From Pseudomonadota bacterium (GTDB lineage Bacteria; Pseudomonadota; Alphaproteobacteria; Micavibrionales; UBA2020): a stretch of 64,000 bases of DNA. Each line of letters opens with the position of its first letter. Position 1 is the first letter of the stretch. The stretch is from NCBI GenBank assembly GCA_021845905.1, contig JAJZVA010000003.1, forward strand, positions 1 through 64,000, in the 5' to 3' direction. Below, piece after piece: positions 31,974 to 44,129 of this stretch. A model generated the notes under the pieces. The model was not told the DNA's origin and did not search any database. It saw only the letters and a program-made list of their open reading frames with translations. The position numbers were made by a program, and so were the translations under genes.

Positions 31974-32002
31974 AAAATATGGTGATTCTATAAATATGTC
32001 AA
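31974..32002 (-). promoter_or_regulatory. Promoter of the membrane-hairpin gene at 31217
   Basis: On the minus strand TTGACA (32002-31997), a 17-base spacer and TATTTT (31979-31974), about 50 bases upstream of the ATG at 31924. Same TTGACATAT start as the promoter at 1871. Confidence 0.6.
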
Positions 32003-32172
32003 ATATTTTATATAATAAATACACCACGCACCCTAACTATTCGTTTTCATTATATTTTTCGGAATGTTACGGATTGCAGATGTCCGCCACTTCGGTTTGT
32101 GGCGGCTTGTCAGGTGACTGTCATGGATTATTGGGATAAAACACCTTATAATTAAGAGACAAGGGGCATTTC

Positions 32173-34131
<1,959 letters not shown>

Positions 34132-34342
34132 GCAGCCCGCCTTGATATTCATGCGCGCCGCCACCATGGCGGCGTTGACGCCGAAACCGATAGCGTGGCT
34201 GTGCTTGTTGAAACTGTGTGAAAGCTTTTTCCTGAACGACAGGGCGCCTTTTCTCCTGTATAAATCGCTTAAGATAAGGTATGGGAGCTGATATTTGCCA
34301 TTAACATATACCCATACGCTTTCGGAAAAAGTTCTATAGATT
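34132..34342. other. Intergenic region after ftsH
   Basis: 211 bases without a recognisable gene. AT-rich near 34255-34340 (AGATAAGGTATGGGAG, ATTAACATATACCCATACG), where a promoter for the phosphatase gene may lie, but no convincing -35/-10 pair is seen. No clear terminator for ftsH is visible. Confidence 0.4.
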
Positions 34343-34954
34343 ATGAAAATAAAAGATTTTCCAACGCCACAAAAAGATGACGCGGACGGCAACATCATCA
34401 TCTGCCGCGCGGACGAAGCGGCGGATCGCGCGCGCGATGAAAAAATCGTCGCCGTGCTTTCCATCGAGCATCCGGGCGTGAAAGAAGGCGAAAAGGGCGC
34501 GGCGCCGCGCATCGAAGGCGTCGCGCAAATGATCCTCTCGTTCTGGGACAGCGAGGAAGAGGTTGAAAACGGACCGGATCAAAGGCAAATCGCCGAAGGC
34601 ATTGATTTCGTATTGCGGCATCTTTCGCGCGGCGACGTGATCATCCACTGTCACGCGGGCAAGGCGCGGTCGGCGGCGGTGGCGCTCGGCGTGCTGGCGC
34701 TGCGCCATCCGCAGGAGGACGCGCAACAGCTGATCGCGCGGCTGCTCGCCATCCGCCCCATCGCCGCGCCGAACATTCTCGTCCTCGCCTTCGCCGACGC
34801 GGTCGCGCAGCGCGGCGGCACGCTGGTCGCCGCCGTGCTGGCGGACAATGCGCTCACCGCCGCCCGCAGGGACACGGCGGAAGGCCGCGCGCGCTGGCAG
34901 GAGCGGCATCCGGAAAAATTCCCGCCGCCTAAGACCCAAAAGCCCCGGCACTGA
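34343..34954 (+). CDS. Cysteine-based (dual-specificity/tyrosine) protein phosphatase-like protein
   Basis: 203 residues. The CX5R catalytic loop is VIIHCHAGKARSAAVALGVL (Cys in HCHAGKARS, phosphate loop plus Ser/Thr), preceded by an acid-containing strand (MILSFWDSEEEVENG) that could supply the general acid. The C-terminus is helical and ends in a basic Pro-rich tail (KFPPPKTQKPRH). Small bacterial enzymes of this fold dephosphorylate proteins or other phosphomonoesters; the substrate is unknown. No signal peptide. Located between ftsH and glmM, where Alphaproteobacteria often carry other genes. Confidence 0.75.
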   Translation: MKIKDFPTPQKDDADGNIIICRADEAADRARDEKIVAVLSIEHPGVKEGEKGAAPRIEGVAQMILSFWDSEEEVENGPDQRQIAEGIDFVLRHLSRGDVIIHCHAGKARSAAVALGVLALRHPQEDAQQLIARLLAIRPIAAPNILVLAFADAVAQRGGTLVAAVLADNALTAARRDTAEGRARWQERHPEKFPPPKTQKPRH

Positions 34955-35064
34955 CCTATCCAGCAGCCTGGGAGCGCCATAAGCCGTTCTGATATTTCAG
35001 TCCGAATGCACGACTCAAGGACGCGGGGGTTGCCCGCCTTTGAACTGGGGCTTTTTCTTTTGCG
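34938..35064 (+). ncRNA. Possible structured RNA or complex terminator after the phosphatase gene
   Basis: AAAAGCCCC (34938-34946) can pair with GGGGCTTTT (35049-35057), enclosing about 100 bases. Inside are CCAG/CTGG and GCGGG-GGTTG-CCCGC (35023-35037) hairpins, and the outer stem is followed by a U-rich end (CTTTTTCTTTT). The 5' arm overlaps the last codons of the phosphatase gene. It could be a 3'-UTR-derived small RNA, an extended terminator, or an unusual 6S-like RNA. I cannot assign a family. Confidence 0.3.
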
Positions 35065-35080
35065 CCAGATTGTATTCCGT

Positions 35081-35359
35081 TTACGCGCGCATGCCTTCCA
35101 TCACGAGAGCAAACAACGCATCGGCTGTTTGCGCCGGCTTCATGTTTTTCTCCAGATGCTCTAAATGCCCGAGCAAAACGCTGAACATGAACTTCTGAAC
35201 AGGAGAGTTCGGATCGGCAATATGGTCAGCTATAACGCGCGGCGTAATAATTGCCGTGCCCATTTGAAACATACTTTTATCGGGATCGGGGAATGCCCGT
35301 GCCCACGCGACGAGCGTTTCAACAGCTTCTTTTTTCTGGACTTCGGTCAATTCGTACAT
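35081..35359 (-). CDS. Small hypothetical helical protein
   Basis: 92 residues from the ATG at 35359 (GGAAAGGATT site). All-helical prediction: YELTEVQKKEAVETLVAWAR, ARAFPDPDKSMFQMGTAIIT, VQKFMFSVLLGHLEHLEKN. Acidic/hydrophobic mix, no membrane anchor or signal. Convergent with the phosphatase gene and divergent from glmM. Family not recognised. Confidence 0.6.
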   Translation of the reverse strand: MYELTEVQKKEAVETLVAWARAFPDPDKSMFQMGTAIITPRVIADHIADPNSPVQKFMFSVLLGHLEHLEKNMKPAQTADALFALVMEGMRA

Positions 35360-35515
35360 TTTTACAATCCTTTCCGAGGGAATCATTTTTTATATGCGCC
35401 TACATTACCTTTCCACATAAGCGGTCGTTAATATGAAAATGAAAGACTTTGAAATAGATGATGTTTTTGCCAAAAGCCCATTCAGTGCTAGGGTTTGCAA
35501 CGGAGGATAAATCAC

Positions 35516-36895
<1,380 letters not shown>

Positions 36896-36924
36896 AGCCC
36901 CAACTCTTGCGAAAAGGCGGAAAA

Positions 36925-37779
36925 ATGAGCGGAAAAGTTCTCACCATCGGCGAATCCGATTCCTGCGGCGCGGCCGGCCTGCAGGCCGACATCAAGACTG
37001 TCCTCGCGCTCGGCGGCTACGCCATGACCGCCGTCTCCGCCGTCGCCGCGCAAAACACCAAAGGCATCGCCCACATCGAAACGCTGGAGCCGTGGTTTAT
37101 CGAGCAGCAGATGCGCATCGTCCTCGAAGACGGCGCCCTCGGCATGGGCGGCGGCGCGGGCGCGATCAAGGTCGGCACGCTCGTCAACGCCGCCGCCGTC
37201 GAGGCGGTCGCGGACGTGCTGGAAAGCTATCCCTCCGTTCCCGCCGTCGTCGACCCTTCGATCATCGTGCGCAGCGGCAGCGAAACCGTGCGCGAGCAGA
37301 TCATGGACGAAGAGTGCTTCGCCGTCCTCAAGCGCCGCCTGTTCGTGCGCGCCGCCGTGCTGACGCCCTCCTTGCGCGAGGCGGAGCTGCTCACCGGCAT
37401 GAAGATCCGCGACATGGACGACCTGCGCCACGCCGCCGACATGATGCGCACGCTCGGCGCGGAGGCGGTGTTGCTGAAGGCGGGCGTCGTTCCCTTCCTG
37501 CCCAGCGGCAAAACGCTTTATCTTCTCGCGACAGAAGGCGGAGAAGAGCTCTTCGAACAGCCGCCGATCGACCCTCAGCGCACGCTCGGCCTCGGCGCGA
37601 CGCTCGCTTCCGCCGTCGCCGTCAGCCTCGCGCAGGGCATGAATGTTCCCCAGGCCGTCCGGCGCGCCATTTCATTCCTTCACGCCGCCGCCGGCGTCCG
37701 TCACGGCGACTGCGCCGCGCCGCTCAATCACGCCTTCGATATCGAGAAAGCCGCGCTTCCCAAAACCGCAAAAGCCTGA
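36925..37779 (+). CDS. thiD: ThiD-like (hydroxymethyl)pyrimidine / phosphomethylpyrimidine kinase, atypical active site
   Basis: 284 residues. The N-terminus VLTIGESDSCGAAGLQADIK and TAVSAVAAQNTKGIAH match ThiD, which phosphorylates HMP and HMP-P in thiamine synthesis. However, the anion-hole segment reads LGLGATLASAVAVSLAQ where ThiD normally has GTGCT, so the conserved Cys is replaced by Ala. The middle (VDPSIIVRSGSETVREQIM) is also diverged from the DPVM-type motif. It may be a ThiD with altered kinetics, a kinase for a related pyrimidine or pyridoxine compound, or a degenerate paralogue. No other thi gene is nearby. GlmM lies 29 bases upstream. Confidence 0.75.
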   Translation: MSGKVLTIGESDSCGAAGLQADIKTVLALGGYAMTAVSAVAAQNTKGIAHIETLEPWFIEQQMRIVLEDGALGMGGGAGAIKVGTLVNAAAVEAVADVLESYPSVPAVVDPSIIVRSGSETVREQIMDEECFAVLKRRLFVRAAVLTPSLREAELLTGMKIRDMDDLRHAADMMRTLGAEAVLLKAGVVPFLPSGKTLYLLATEGGEELFEQPPIDPQRTLGLGATLASAVAVSLAQGMNVPQAVRRAISFLHAAAGVRHGDCAAPLNHAFDIEKAALPKTAKA

Positions 37780-37791
37780 CATTATAAAGCC

Positions 37792-38568
37792 ATGAAGATT
37801 CACTTTTATCCCGCCGACACAGCGAAAGCCAGCGCCGGACGCGACGCGCTCGTCAAAAAATACACCGCCGGCGGCGGGCACGCCGATGCGCCGCTCGAAG
37901 AGGCCGACGTCATCGTCGCCTGCGGCGGCGACGGGCTGATGCTCCGCGCGTTGCACGACAGCATCCGCCACAGAAAACCGGTCTTCGGCATGAACCGCGG
38001 CTCGGTCGGGTTTCTTCTCAATGAATACCGCGAGGACGGGCTCGCCGAACGCCTCGCGCGCGTGCAGACCGTGCGCATCAACCCGCTGCACATGCGCGCC
38101 CGCACCGCCGACGGAAAAATCCACGCCGCGCTCGCCATCAACGAGGTTTCGCTCCTGCGCGAAACCCACCAGACGGCGAAGCTCCGCATCAGCGTCGACG
38201 GCGTGGTGCGCCTCGACGAGCTCAACTGCGACGGCATCATCGCCGCCACGCCCGCGGGCTCGACCGCCTACAACCTCGCCGCCCACGGGCCGATCATTCC
38301 GCTCGGCGCGGGCATCATGGCGCTGACGCCCTTGAGCCCGTTCCGTCCGCGGCGCTGGCGCGGCGCGCTTTTGCCGCTCAGCTCGCGCATCGTGCTCGAC
38401 GTGCTCGACGCCGACAAGCGCCCCGTCGCCGCCGTCGCCGACTTCACCGAAGTGCGCGACGTCGAAAACGTCGAAATCTGGCGCGACAAATCCGTGACGA
38501 TCTCCCTGCTGTTCGATCCGGAGATGAATCTCGCCGAGCGCATCATCAAAGAACAATTCATGCCTTGA
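37792..38568 (+). CDS. nadK: NAD kinase
   Basis: 258 residues. It phosphorylates NAD to NADP with ATP or polyphosphate. Catalytic GGDGLML at about 45-51, the [10 protein letters not shown] motif, and [20 protein letters not shown] (nucleotide-binding loop) are present, as is the C-terminal beta domain ([20 protein letters not shown]). Length is normal. Starts 12 bases after the thiD-like gene, so probably cotranscribed. Confidence 0.94.
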   Translation: MKIHFYPADTAKASAGRDALVKKYTAGGGHADAPLEEADVIVACGGDGLMLRALHDSIRHRKPVFGMNRGSVGFLLNEYREDGLAERLARVQTVRINPLHMRARTADGKIHAALAINEVSLLRETHQTAKLRISVDGVVRLDELNCDGIIAATPAGSTAYNLAAHGPIIPLGAGIMALTPLSPFRPRRWRGALLPLSSRIVLDVLDADKRPVAAVADFTEVRDVENVEIWRDKSVTISLLFDPEMNLAERIIKEQFMP

Positions 38569-38598
38569 ATAGTCTTTCTTTCCAAAGAGATAAGTTAT

Positions 38599-38627
38599 TT
38601 GACATATTTTTTTAAATCTATTATGAT
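38599..38627 (+). promoter_or_regulatory. Near-consensus sigma-70 promoter
   Basis: TTGACA (38599-38604), 17-base spacer, TATGAT (38622-38627), 24 bases upstream of the ATG at 38651. The leader would be very short. It is the best promoter match in the window. Confidence 0.75.
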
Positions 38628-38650
38628 CTATCCCTCACGGGAATGAACAT

Positions 38651-39037
38651 ATGGAAGAACCGCCTTTCGAAAAAAAGCTCTGCCGCGATTTTGAACGATC
38701 CCTGAAAGAGCAGGACGTTCCCGCACGCCCGCAGGCGGTCACGGAGCTGCCCGACTGGCTCGTCAAATACCACAAGCTTCACAAGAAGTTGAGCGGCGAA
38801 GAGACCGAAGAGGAAACGCCCGCGGAAAAAGAGCGGTCCAAAGCCGCCCTCGCGGCGGCGGAGGCCGAAATCCGGCGCAGGGCGAAGATGCTGCTTTTAT
38901 TTTCGTACGACAAGCGGAGCCAGTTTGCGCAAGCCGTCTATGACATCTTCGCCTGCAAGGTCGAAAACGACATCAAAAAGATCGAAGAGCAGCTCAAAAA
39001 AACATTTTCCCCGAAAACGACTCCGCCGTCTCCATAA
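38651..39037 (+). CDS. Hypothetical helical protein
   Basis: 128 residues, strongly charged and helical (FEKKLCRDFERSLKEQDVPA, EEETPAEKERSKAALAAAEA, AQAVYDIFACKVENDIKKIE). No membrane segment or signal peptide. It has its own strong promoter but only a weak ribosome site (ACGGGAATGAAC). The last 44 bases overlap the 3' end of ileS on the other strand. Family not recognised. Confidence 0.65.
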   Translation: MEEPPFEKKLCRDFERSLKEQDVPARPQAVTELPDWLVKYHKLHKKLSGEETEEETPAEKERSKAALAAAEAEIRRRAKMLLLFSYDKRSQFAQAVYDIFACKVENDIKKIEEQLKKTFSPKTTPPSP

Positions 39038-41966
39038 GAGACTGTTCTGGCGCGGCTTTCAAGTCGGGATGTTCCTTCGAGACGACGCCGGCGCAACGGG
39101 CGCAGAGCGCCGGATGATGCTTGTCCGCGCCGACGTCTTCGGTATATTTCCAGCACCGCGCGCATTTCTCTCCGGATGCCTTTTCAACCGTGACGCTGAT
39201 GCCGGCGACGTCGGGCAATGAGAAGTCGCCTTGTCCCGCGCTCTCCGTTTTCATGCCCGAAGTGATGCAGATGTCGGCAAGGTCGACGCCCTTGAGGATT
39301 TGCGCCAGCGCCGTGTCGGCGACGTAAACCTTCGGCGCGGCCTCGAGCGCGCTGCCGATGACCTTTTCACCGCGTTTCACTTCCAGCGCGCCGGTGACGA
39401 CCGCGCGCACGGCGAGAATCTCCTGCCATTTTTCGTCCAGCGCCGGGTTGTGCCACGCGTCGGGCGCCTCGGGGTAGGCCGAGAGGTGGATGCTTTCTTT
39501 CTCATCGTCCATGCCGAGGCCTTTGTAGGCGAGCCAGGCTTCCTCCGCCGTGTAGCAGAGCACCGGCGCGAGCCAGTGGACGAGGAAAGCGAAGACGCGG
39601 TCGAGCACGGTCAGCACCGCGCGGCGTTTCACACTGTCTTTCGCGTCGCAATAGAGCGTGTCCTTGCAGACGTCGAAATAGATCGCGGAAAGCTCGCGGG
39701 CGCAGAGGTTGTGCACCGCCGCCATCATGCGCACGAAGTCGAAATCGGCGATCGCGGCCTTCACCAGGCCGTCGGTTTCGCGGAGCTTGTGCAGGATCCA
39801 TTTGTCGAGATCCGAGAGGTCGTCGTCGGCGGCTTTTTCGAATTCCTCGCCAAGGCTGCCGAGCAGGTAGCAGAAGGTGCTGCGCAGGCGGCGGTAGGTT
39901 TCGACGTGGCCTTTGAGGATGTTCTCGCCGAATTTGATGTCGTCGGTGTAGCCCGAGCTCGCCACCCACAAACGCAGGATGTCCGCGCCGTAATTTTCCA
40001 TCAGCTGGACGGGCGTGACGCCGTTGCCCGCGGACTTCGACATCTTGTAGCCTTTTTCATCGAGAATGAAGCCGTGGGTCAGGATGGATTTGTAAGGCGC
40101 GTTTCCGCGCGAGCCGACGCCGACCAGCAGCGACGACTGGAACCAGCCGCGGTGCTGGTCCGAGCCTTCGAGGTAAAGATCTGCGGGGCGTCCGAGCTCC
40201 GGCCTGTCTTCGAGGACGAAGCCTTGCGTCGAGCCGCTCTCGAACCACACGTCGATGATGTCGCGCACCTGCTCGAAGTCTTCGGCCTTGTATTTGTCGC
40301 CGAGGAAGAATTGCGGCGGGTGGTCGAACCACGCGTCCGAGCCTTCTTTTTCGAAGACTTCGTAAATATGCCTGTTGACGGCGTCGTCTTTCAGCGCTTC
40401 GCCGGATTTTTTGTCGACGAAGATCGCGATCGGCACGCCCCAGGCGCGCTGGCGCGAGACGCACCAGTCGCCGCGGCCTTCGATCATGGAGCCGATGCGG
40501 TTGCGGCCGCGCTCGGGCACGAAGCGGGTCTTGGCGATTTCGGCGACCGCTTTCTTGCGGAGATCATTGGTGTCCATCGAGATGAACCACTGCGGCGTGT
40601 TGCGGAAGATCACCGGCGCTTTCGATCTCCATGAGTGCGGGTAGGAGTGGGTGATCTGCGCTTTTGCGACGAGATGCCCCGCGTCGGCGATCGCCTGCGT
40701 GACGAGCTTGTTGGCGGGGCCTTTCTTGCCGTTGGGGAGATAAACTTCCAGCCCCGCGAACAGCGGCACGCTTGCGAAATATTTTCCGTCGCCGCCGACG
40801 GTCTGCGGCACTTCGACGCCGTATTTGACGCCGAGGGCGTAGTCGTCCTCGCCGTGGCCGGGGGCGATGTGCACGAAGCCGGTGCCCGCGTCGGCGGTGA
40901 CGAAATCGCCAGCCAGCAGCGGCACGTCGAAATCATATCCCCTGCCGCGTCCCGCGGCTATATCAGATTCAGTCGCCTTCGCGACGCCGGCGAGCGGATG
41001 GCGGCAGATGACCTTGTGAAAAGCGGAGCCTTTGAACGGCGTGCTTTCGGTCGCCTTTTTGATTCCGGCGGCGGTTTTGAACGCGGGCAGCAGGACCTGC
41101 GAGACGAGGATCCTGTCGCCGGGTTTGAGCTGGCTGTCGTCTTCCACTTCGGAGACGGCGATCATCACGTAGTCCATGTCGTCGCCGTAGCCGATGGCGC
41201 GGTTGCCGGGCAGCGTCCACGGCGTGGTCGTCCAGATGACGACGCTCGCGCCCTCGAATTCCGCGGGGCCTTTGGAAATCGGGAATTTCACGGTGACGGT
41301 GTCGGAGACGACGTCTTTATATTCCACTTCCGCCTCGGCGAGCGCGGTTTGTTCGGGGATCGACCACATCACCGGCTTGGAGCCGCGATAGAGCGAGCCG
41401 TTCATCAAAAACTTGTGGATTTCGGAGGCGATGCGCGCTTCCGACTTTTTATGCATGGTGCTGTAAGGATTTTTCCAGTCACCGACGATGCCGATGCGCT
41501 GCAATTCCTCCGTCTGGATGTCCGACCATTGCGCGGCGTAGGCGCGGCAGGCCTTGCGAAAGCCCACGGGGTCGGTGTCCTTGGTGTCGTTCCTGCCTTT
41601 GCTGCGGTATTCCTCCTCGACCTTCCATTCGATCGGCAGGCCGTGGCAGTCGTAGCCCGGCACCAGCGGCGCGTCGAAGCCTTCCATCTGCCTGGTGCGG
41701 CAGACGATGTCTTTCAAGGTATGGGAGAGCAGATGCCCCATGTGGATATGGCCGTTGGCGAAGGGCGGGCCGTAGTGGAGGATGAATTTCTCGCGGCCCT
41801 TGGCGGCGGCGCGTTGCTTTTCGTAGATATCCATCTTCCGCCAGCGGGCGAGCATCTGCGGCTCTTTTTGCGCAAGGCCCGCGCGGCGCGGAAAATCCGT
41901 CTTCGGCAGGCGGATCGTCTGGCCGTAGTTTATTTTTTCTTCCTGCGTGTTTTCGTTGTCCGTCAT
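38994..41966 (-). CDS. ileS: Isoleucyl-tRNA synthetase
   Basis: 990 residues, class I synthetase charging tRNA(Ile). The HIGH-type motif is GHIHMGHLLSHT, KMSKS is present as KGYKMSKSAGNGVTP, and the editing domain contains VIWTTTPWTLPGNRAIGYG. C-terminal zinc knuckle CARCWKYTEDVG...CARCAG is intact, placing it in the bacterial IleS1 type. Slightly longer than average. Transcribed away from a GNAT gene located 11 bases upstream. Confidence 0.97.
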   Translation of the reverse strand: MTDNENTQEEKINYGQTIRLPKTDFPRRAGLAQKEPQMLARWRKMDIYEKQRAAAKGREKFILHYGPPFANGHIHMGHLLSHTLKDIVCRTRQMEGFDAPLVPGYDCHGLPIEWKVEEEYRSKGRNDTKDTDPVGFRKACRAYAAQWSDIQTEELQRIGIVGDWKNPYSTMHKKSEARIASEIHKFLMNGSLYRGSKPVMWSIPEQTALAEAEVEYKDVVSDTVTVKFPISKGPAEFEGASVVIWTTTPWTLPGNRAIGYGDDMDYVMIAVSEVEDDSQLKPGDRILVSQVLLPAFKTAAGIKKATESTPFKGSAFHKVICRHPLAGVAKATESDIAAGRGRGYDFDVPLLAGDFVTADAGTGFVHIAPGHGEDDYALGVKYGVEVPQTVGGDGKYFASVPLFAGLEVYLPNGKKGPANKLVTQAIADAGHLVAKAQITHSYPHSWRSKAPVIFRNTPQWFISMDTNDLRKKAVAEIAKTRFVPERGRNRIGSMIEGRGDWCVSRQRAWGVPIAIFVDKKSGEALKDDAVNRHIYEVFEKEGSDAWFDHPPQFFLGDKYKAEDFEQVRDIIDVWFESGSTQGFVLEDRPELGRPADLYLEGSDQHRGWFQSSLLVGVGSRGNAPYKSILTHGFILDEKGYKMSKSAGNGVTPVQLMENYGADILRLWVASSGYTDDIKFGENILKGHVETYRRLRSTFCYLLGSLGEEFEKAADDDLSDLDKWILHKLRETDGLVKAAIADFDFVRMMAAVHNLCARELSAIYFDVCKDTLYCDAKDSVKRRAVLTVLDRVFAFLVHWLAPVLCYTAEEAWLAYKGLGMDDEKESIHLSAYPEAPDAWHNPALDEKWQEILAVRAVVTGALEVKRGEKVIGSALEAAPKVYVADTALAQILKGVDLADICITSGMKTESAGQGDFSLPDVAGISVTVEKASGEKCARCWKYTEDVGADKHHPALCARCAGVVSKEHPDLKAAPEQSLMETAESFSGKMFF

Positions 41967-41977
41967 GCCGCTTTCCT

Positions 41978-42562
41978 TCAGGGAGAAACTTTTTTCGGCA
42001 CGAACAGCGGGCGGATGGTCTTGCTGTAGAAATGCCCGGCGACGAAATGGCCGTCGACCATGGCGTAGGTCGGGTTGGTGCCCCAGCGGACGTAGCCGAG
42101 CTCTTCATAGAGAGAGACGGCGGCGGTTTGCGTGGCGCGCACGTCGAGATGCAGGACTTTGTAGCCCATCTCGACCGCGAGTTTTTCGGCGGTTTGTAAA
42201 AGCTTGCGGCCCGCGCCCTGTCCGCGCGCCCAGGGCGCGACGAAGTGGGCGAGAAGCTGGCCGATGCCGGACTGCGCCTCGTTGTTGCGGTTGGGCTCGA
42301 CAAGCTGCACCGCGCCGCAGACCATGCCGTCCATCCGCGCGATGAGCAGGTGGCGTTCCGGCACGACCATCACGCCCTTCCAGTATTTTTCCAGCATGTC
42401 GCGCGCCGGCGGCGTGACCCAGCCGAATCCGCCGCCTGCGTCGATGGCGTCGTCGGCGGCGTCGCAGAGGTCGTAAAGATCGGCGGGCGGGAGTTCGTCC
42501 ATGATCTCGACGGTGGCGTAGAGCGGCCGTTTTTCGATCAGTTGCGGACCTGATGTCGTCAT
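41978..42562 (-). CDS. GNAT family N-acetyltransferase
   Basis: 194 residues. The GNAT core is LLAHFVAPWARGQGAGRKLL (acetyl-CoA loop RxxGxG/A) with HLDVRATQTAAVSLYEELGY. An extra N-terminal helical segment precedes it (PPADLYDLCDAADDAIDAGG). The substrate is unknown. AGGAGAGTCCTC site before the ATG at 42562. Encoded just upstream of ileS on the same strand, so the two may be cotranscribed. Confidence 0.88.
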   Translation of the reverse strand: MTTSGPQLIEKRPLYATVEIMDELPPADLYDLCDAADDAIDAGGGFGWVTPPARDMLEKYWKGVMVVPERHLLIARMDGMVCGAVQLVEPNRNNEAQSGIGQLLAHFVAPWARGQGAGRKLLQTAEKLAVEMGYKVLHLDVRATQTAAVSLYEELGYVRWGTNPTYAMVDGHFVAGHFYSKTIRPLFVPKKVSP

Positions 42563-42719
42563 GAGGACTCTCCTTGATATTCCTGTTGTTTTTAATAGGC
42601 GAAGGGGCGGATGCTGTCAATCTTCGGGGGGATCTGGTCAGTGTTCGGATTGTCTGCTTTTTATGTCATTGCGCGCAGGGCCTTTTTCTTGGTAATTATG
42701 TTATTGATCTGAACGATGT

Positions 42720-42835
42720 TATAATAGAAAGGTTAATAAAGTCCCTCACTTGTGAGGGCGGGTGAATTAAATTAAAATCCGGCAGGGAGCCGTCGCTCCG
42801 GATTATGACGCTATATAAAGGGAAAAAACGCCGCG
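42720..42835 (+). promoter_or_regulatory. Leader region of the type IV secretion operon
   Basis: A consensus TATAAT at 42720-42725 has no good -35 at the right distance (TATGTT). The 100-base leader that follows contains the hairpin CCCTCA-CTTG-TGAGGG (42743-42758) and a larger one, AATCCGG/CCGGATT (about 42776-42803). Weak -35 plus structured leader suggests regulated expression of the downstream dsb-dot genes, but no regulator site is identified. Confidence 0.4.
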
Positions 42836-43669
42836 ATGACAAGAAAAAATTCAAGGCCAGGTAAAAATGTGAAAGCGGTTGTTTGCGGATTGGCGCTGGC
42901 GGCGGGGCTGTTTTTCTCCGCGCCGTCCTTCGCGCAGGACGCGCCGCGTCCGGCCATCCTGAGCCAGTTTCAAAAGGCGGGCGGCACGGTGACCTACATC
43001 GGCTCCGCGCACGGGCTGGACGGCTGGATCGTCAAAAACCCCAAAGGACAGGTGCAGACGGTCTATACGACGGCCGACGGCGCGCTGGTCGCGGGCATGC
43101 TGTTCGGCCCCGACGGCATGTCGATCACCGAAAAACAGCTCGCGGCCTATCACGACAAGCTGACCGGCGCGCAGGCGCCGCTTCCGGGCGCGCAAAAAGC
43201 ACCCGGCGGCGCGGAAAAACTTTATGCCGAAACGGCCAAGGCGGGCTGGGTGGCGCTCGGCCAGAGTTCCGCGCCTTATATGTATGTCTTCATGAACGTC
43301 GCCTGCGACCATTGCCAGGCCTATTGGAAAGCGCTCGCGGGCGCGGTGAAAGACGGCGAGTTGCAGGTGCGGCTGGTGCCCTACGGCAAGGAAGCCGTCA
43401 ACCGCGACGGCGGCGCGGCGCTGCTGTCCGTCGCCGATCCGGCGGCGGCGTGGGCGTCTTATCTCGGCGGCGACGGCGCCGCTCTTGCCAAGGATAAGGC
43501 GACGCCCGCGGCTTACGCGAAAATCGACGCCAACACCGCGCTGGCTGACAAGTGGAAGCTGCCCGGCCCGCCGTTCTCGCTGTTCCGCCGCCCGTCCGAC
43601 GGCAAGCTGATGGCTTTCGCGGGCACGCCGTCCAACATGATGCTGCTGCTGGCGGATTTTCTGAAGTAG
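42836..43669 (+). CDS. DsbC/DsbG-like periplasmic thiol:disulfide oxidoreductase
   Basis: 277 residues. Signal peptide (VVCGLALAAGLFFSAPSFA), DsbG-like N-terminal dimerisation-type domain (TYIGSAHGLDGWIVKNPKGQ, VQTVYTTADGALVAGMLFG) and a thioredoxin fold with the active site ACDHC at residues 156-160, followed by the cis-Pro region near KLPGPPFSLFRRP. It should isomerise or reduce disulfides in the periplasm. It is the first gene of the secretion locus, whose four last genes encode exported cysteine-containing proteins, the obvious candidate clients. Confidence 0.85.
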   Translation: MTRKNSRPGKNVKAVVCGLALAAGLFFSAPSFAQDAPRPAILSQFQKAGGTVTYIGSAHGLDGWIVKNPKGQVQTVYTTADGALVAGMLFGPDGMSITEKQLAAYHDKLTGAQAPLPGAQKAPGGAEKLYAETAKAGWVALGQSSAPYMYVFMNVACDHCQAYWKALAGAVKDGELQVRLVPYGKEAVNRDGGAALLSVADPAAAWASYLGGDGAALAKDKATPAAYAKIDANTALADKWKLPGPPFSLFRRPSDGKLMAFAGTPSNMMLLLADFLK

Positions 43670-43679
43670 GAGATCGAGA

Positions 43680-44129
43680 ATGATATCCCCGCAGGCGCTG
43701 GCCGTTTGCATTTTCACCGCCGCACAGACCTATGTCGTGCCGCCGTCGGTCATCCTCGGCATTCTCAACGTCGAGGGCGGGCGCATCGGCCAGATCGTCT
43801 ACAACACCAACGACACTTATGATATAGGCCCGATGCAGATCAATTCCATCTGGCTGCCCAGACTGGCGCGCTACTGGGGCGTCTCGCAGTACAAGGCGAT
43901 GGAGGAAATACGCGACAATCCCTGCATCAACATCGGCGTCGGCGCGTGGATCCTGCGCCGCAAGGTCAATGAAACCGGCAGTCTTTACGGCGGCATCGCC
44001 AACTATCACTCGGCCTCGCCGTGGCTTGGACATAACTATCAGGAAAAAGTCATCACGGCGATGCAGCGCTACCGGCTCGTCCGCACGCCGGACGATCTTC
44101 TGTCTCCCGCCCAGCGCGGCGAACCCTAG
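43680..44129 (+). CDS. Lytic transglycosylase (SLT/VirB1-like)
   Basis: 149 residues, AGGAGATCGAG site before the ATG at 43680. SLT fold with the catalytic Glu probably at residue 32 (GILNVEGGRIGQIVYN), the GPMQINSIW block at 50-58 and the C-terminal IANYHSASPW motif. No conventional cleavable signal peptide is obvious, but the N-terminus is hydrophobic. It cuts peptidoglycan to make room for the secretion machine, as VirB1/PilT-type enzymes do. Its TAG stop codon is the first triplet of the structured repeat at 44126. Confidence 0.88.
   Translation: MISPQALAVCIFTAAQTYVVPPSVILGILNVEGGRIGQIVYNTNDTYDIGPMQINSIWLPRLARYWGVSQYKAMEEIRDNPCINIGVGAWILRRKVNETGSLYGGIANYHSASPWLGHNYQEKVITAMQRYRLVRTPDDLLSPAQRGEP

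Noticed and set aside
34132-34342. Remnant minus-strand coding sequence after ftsH
   Set aside because: A short open stretch exists but shows no start, ribosome site or similarity to other genes here; not enough to call a pseudogene.
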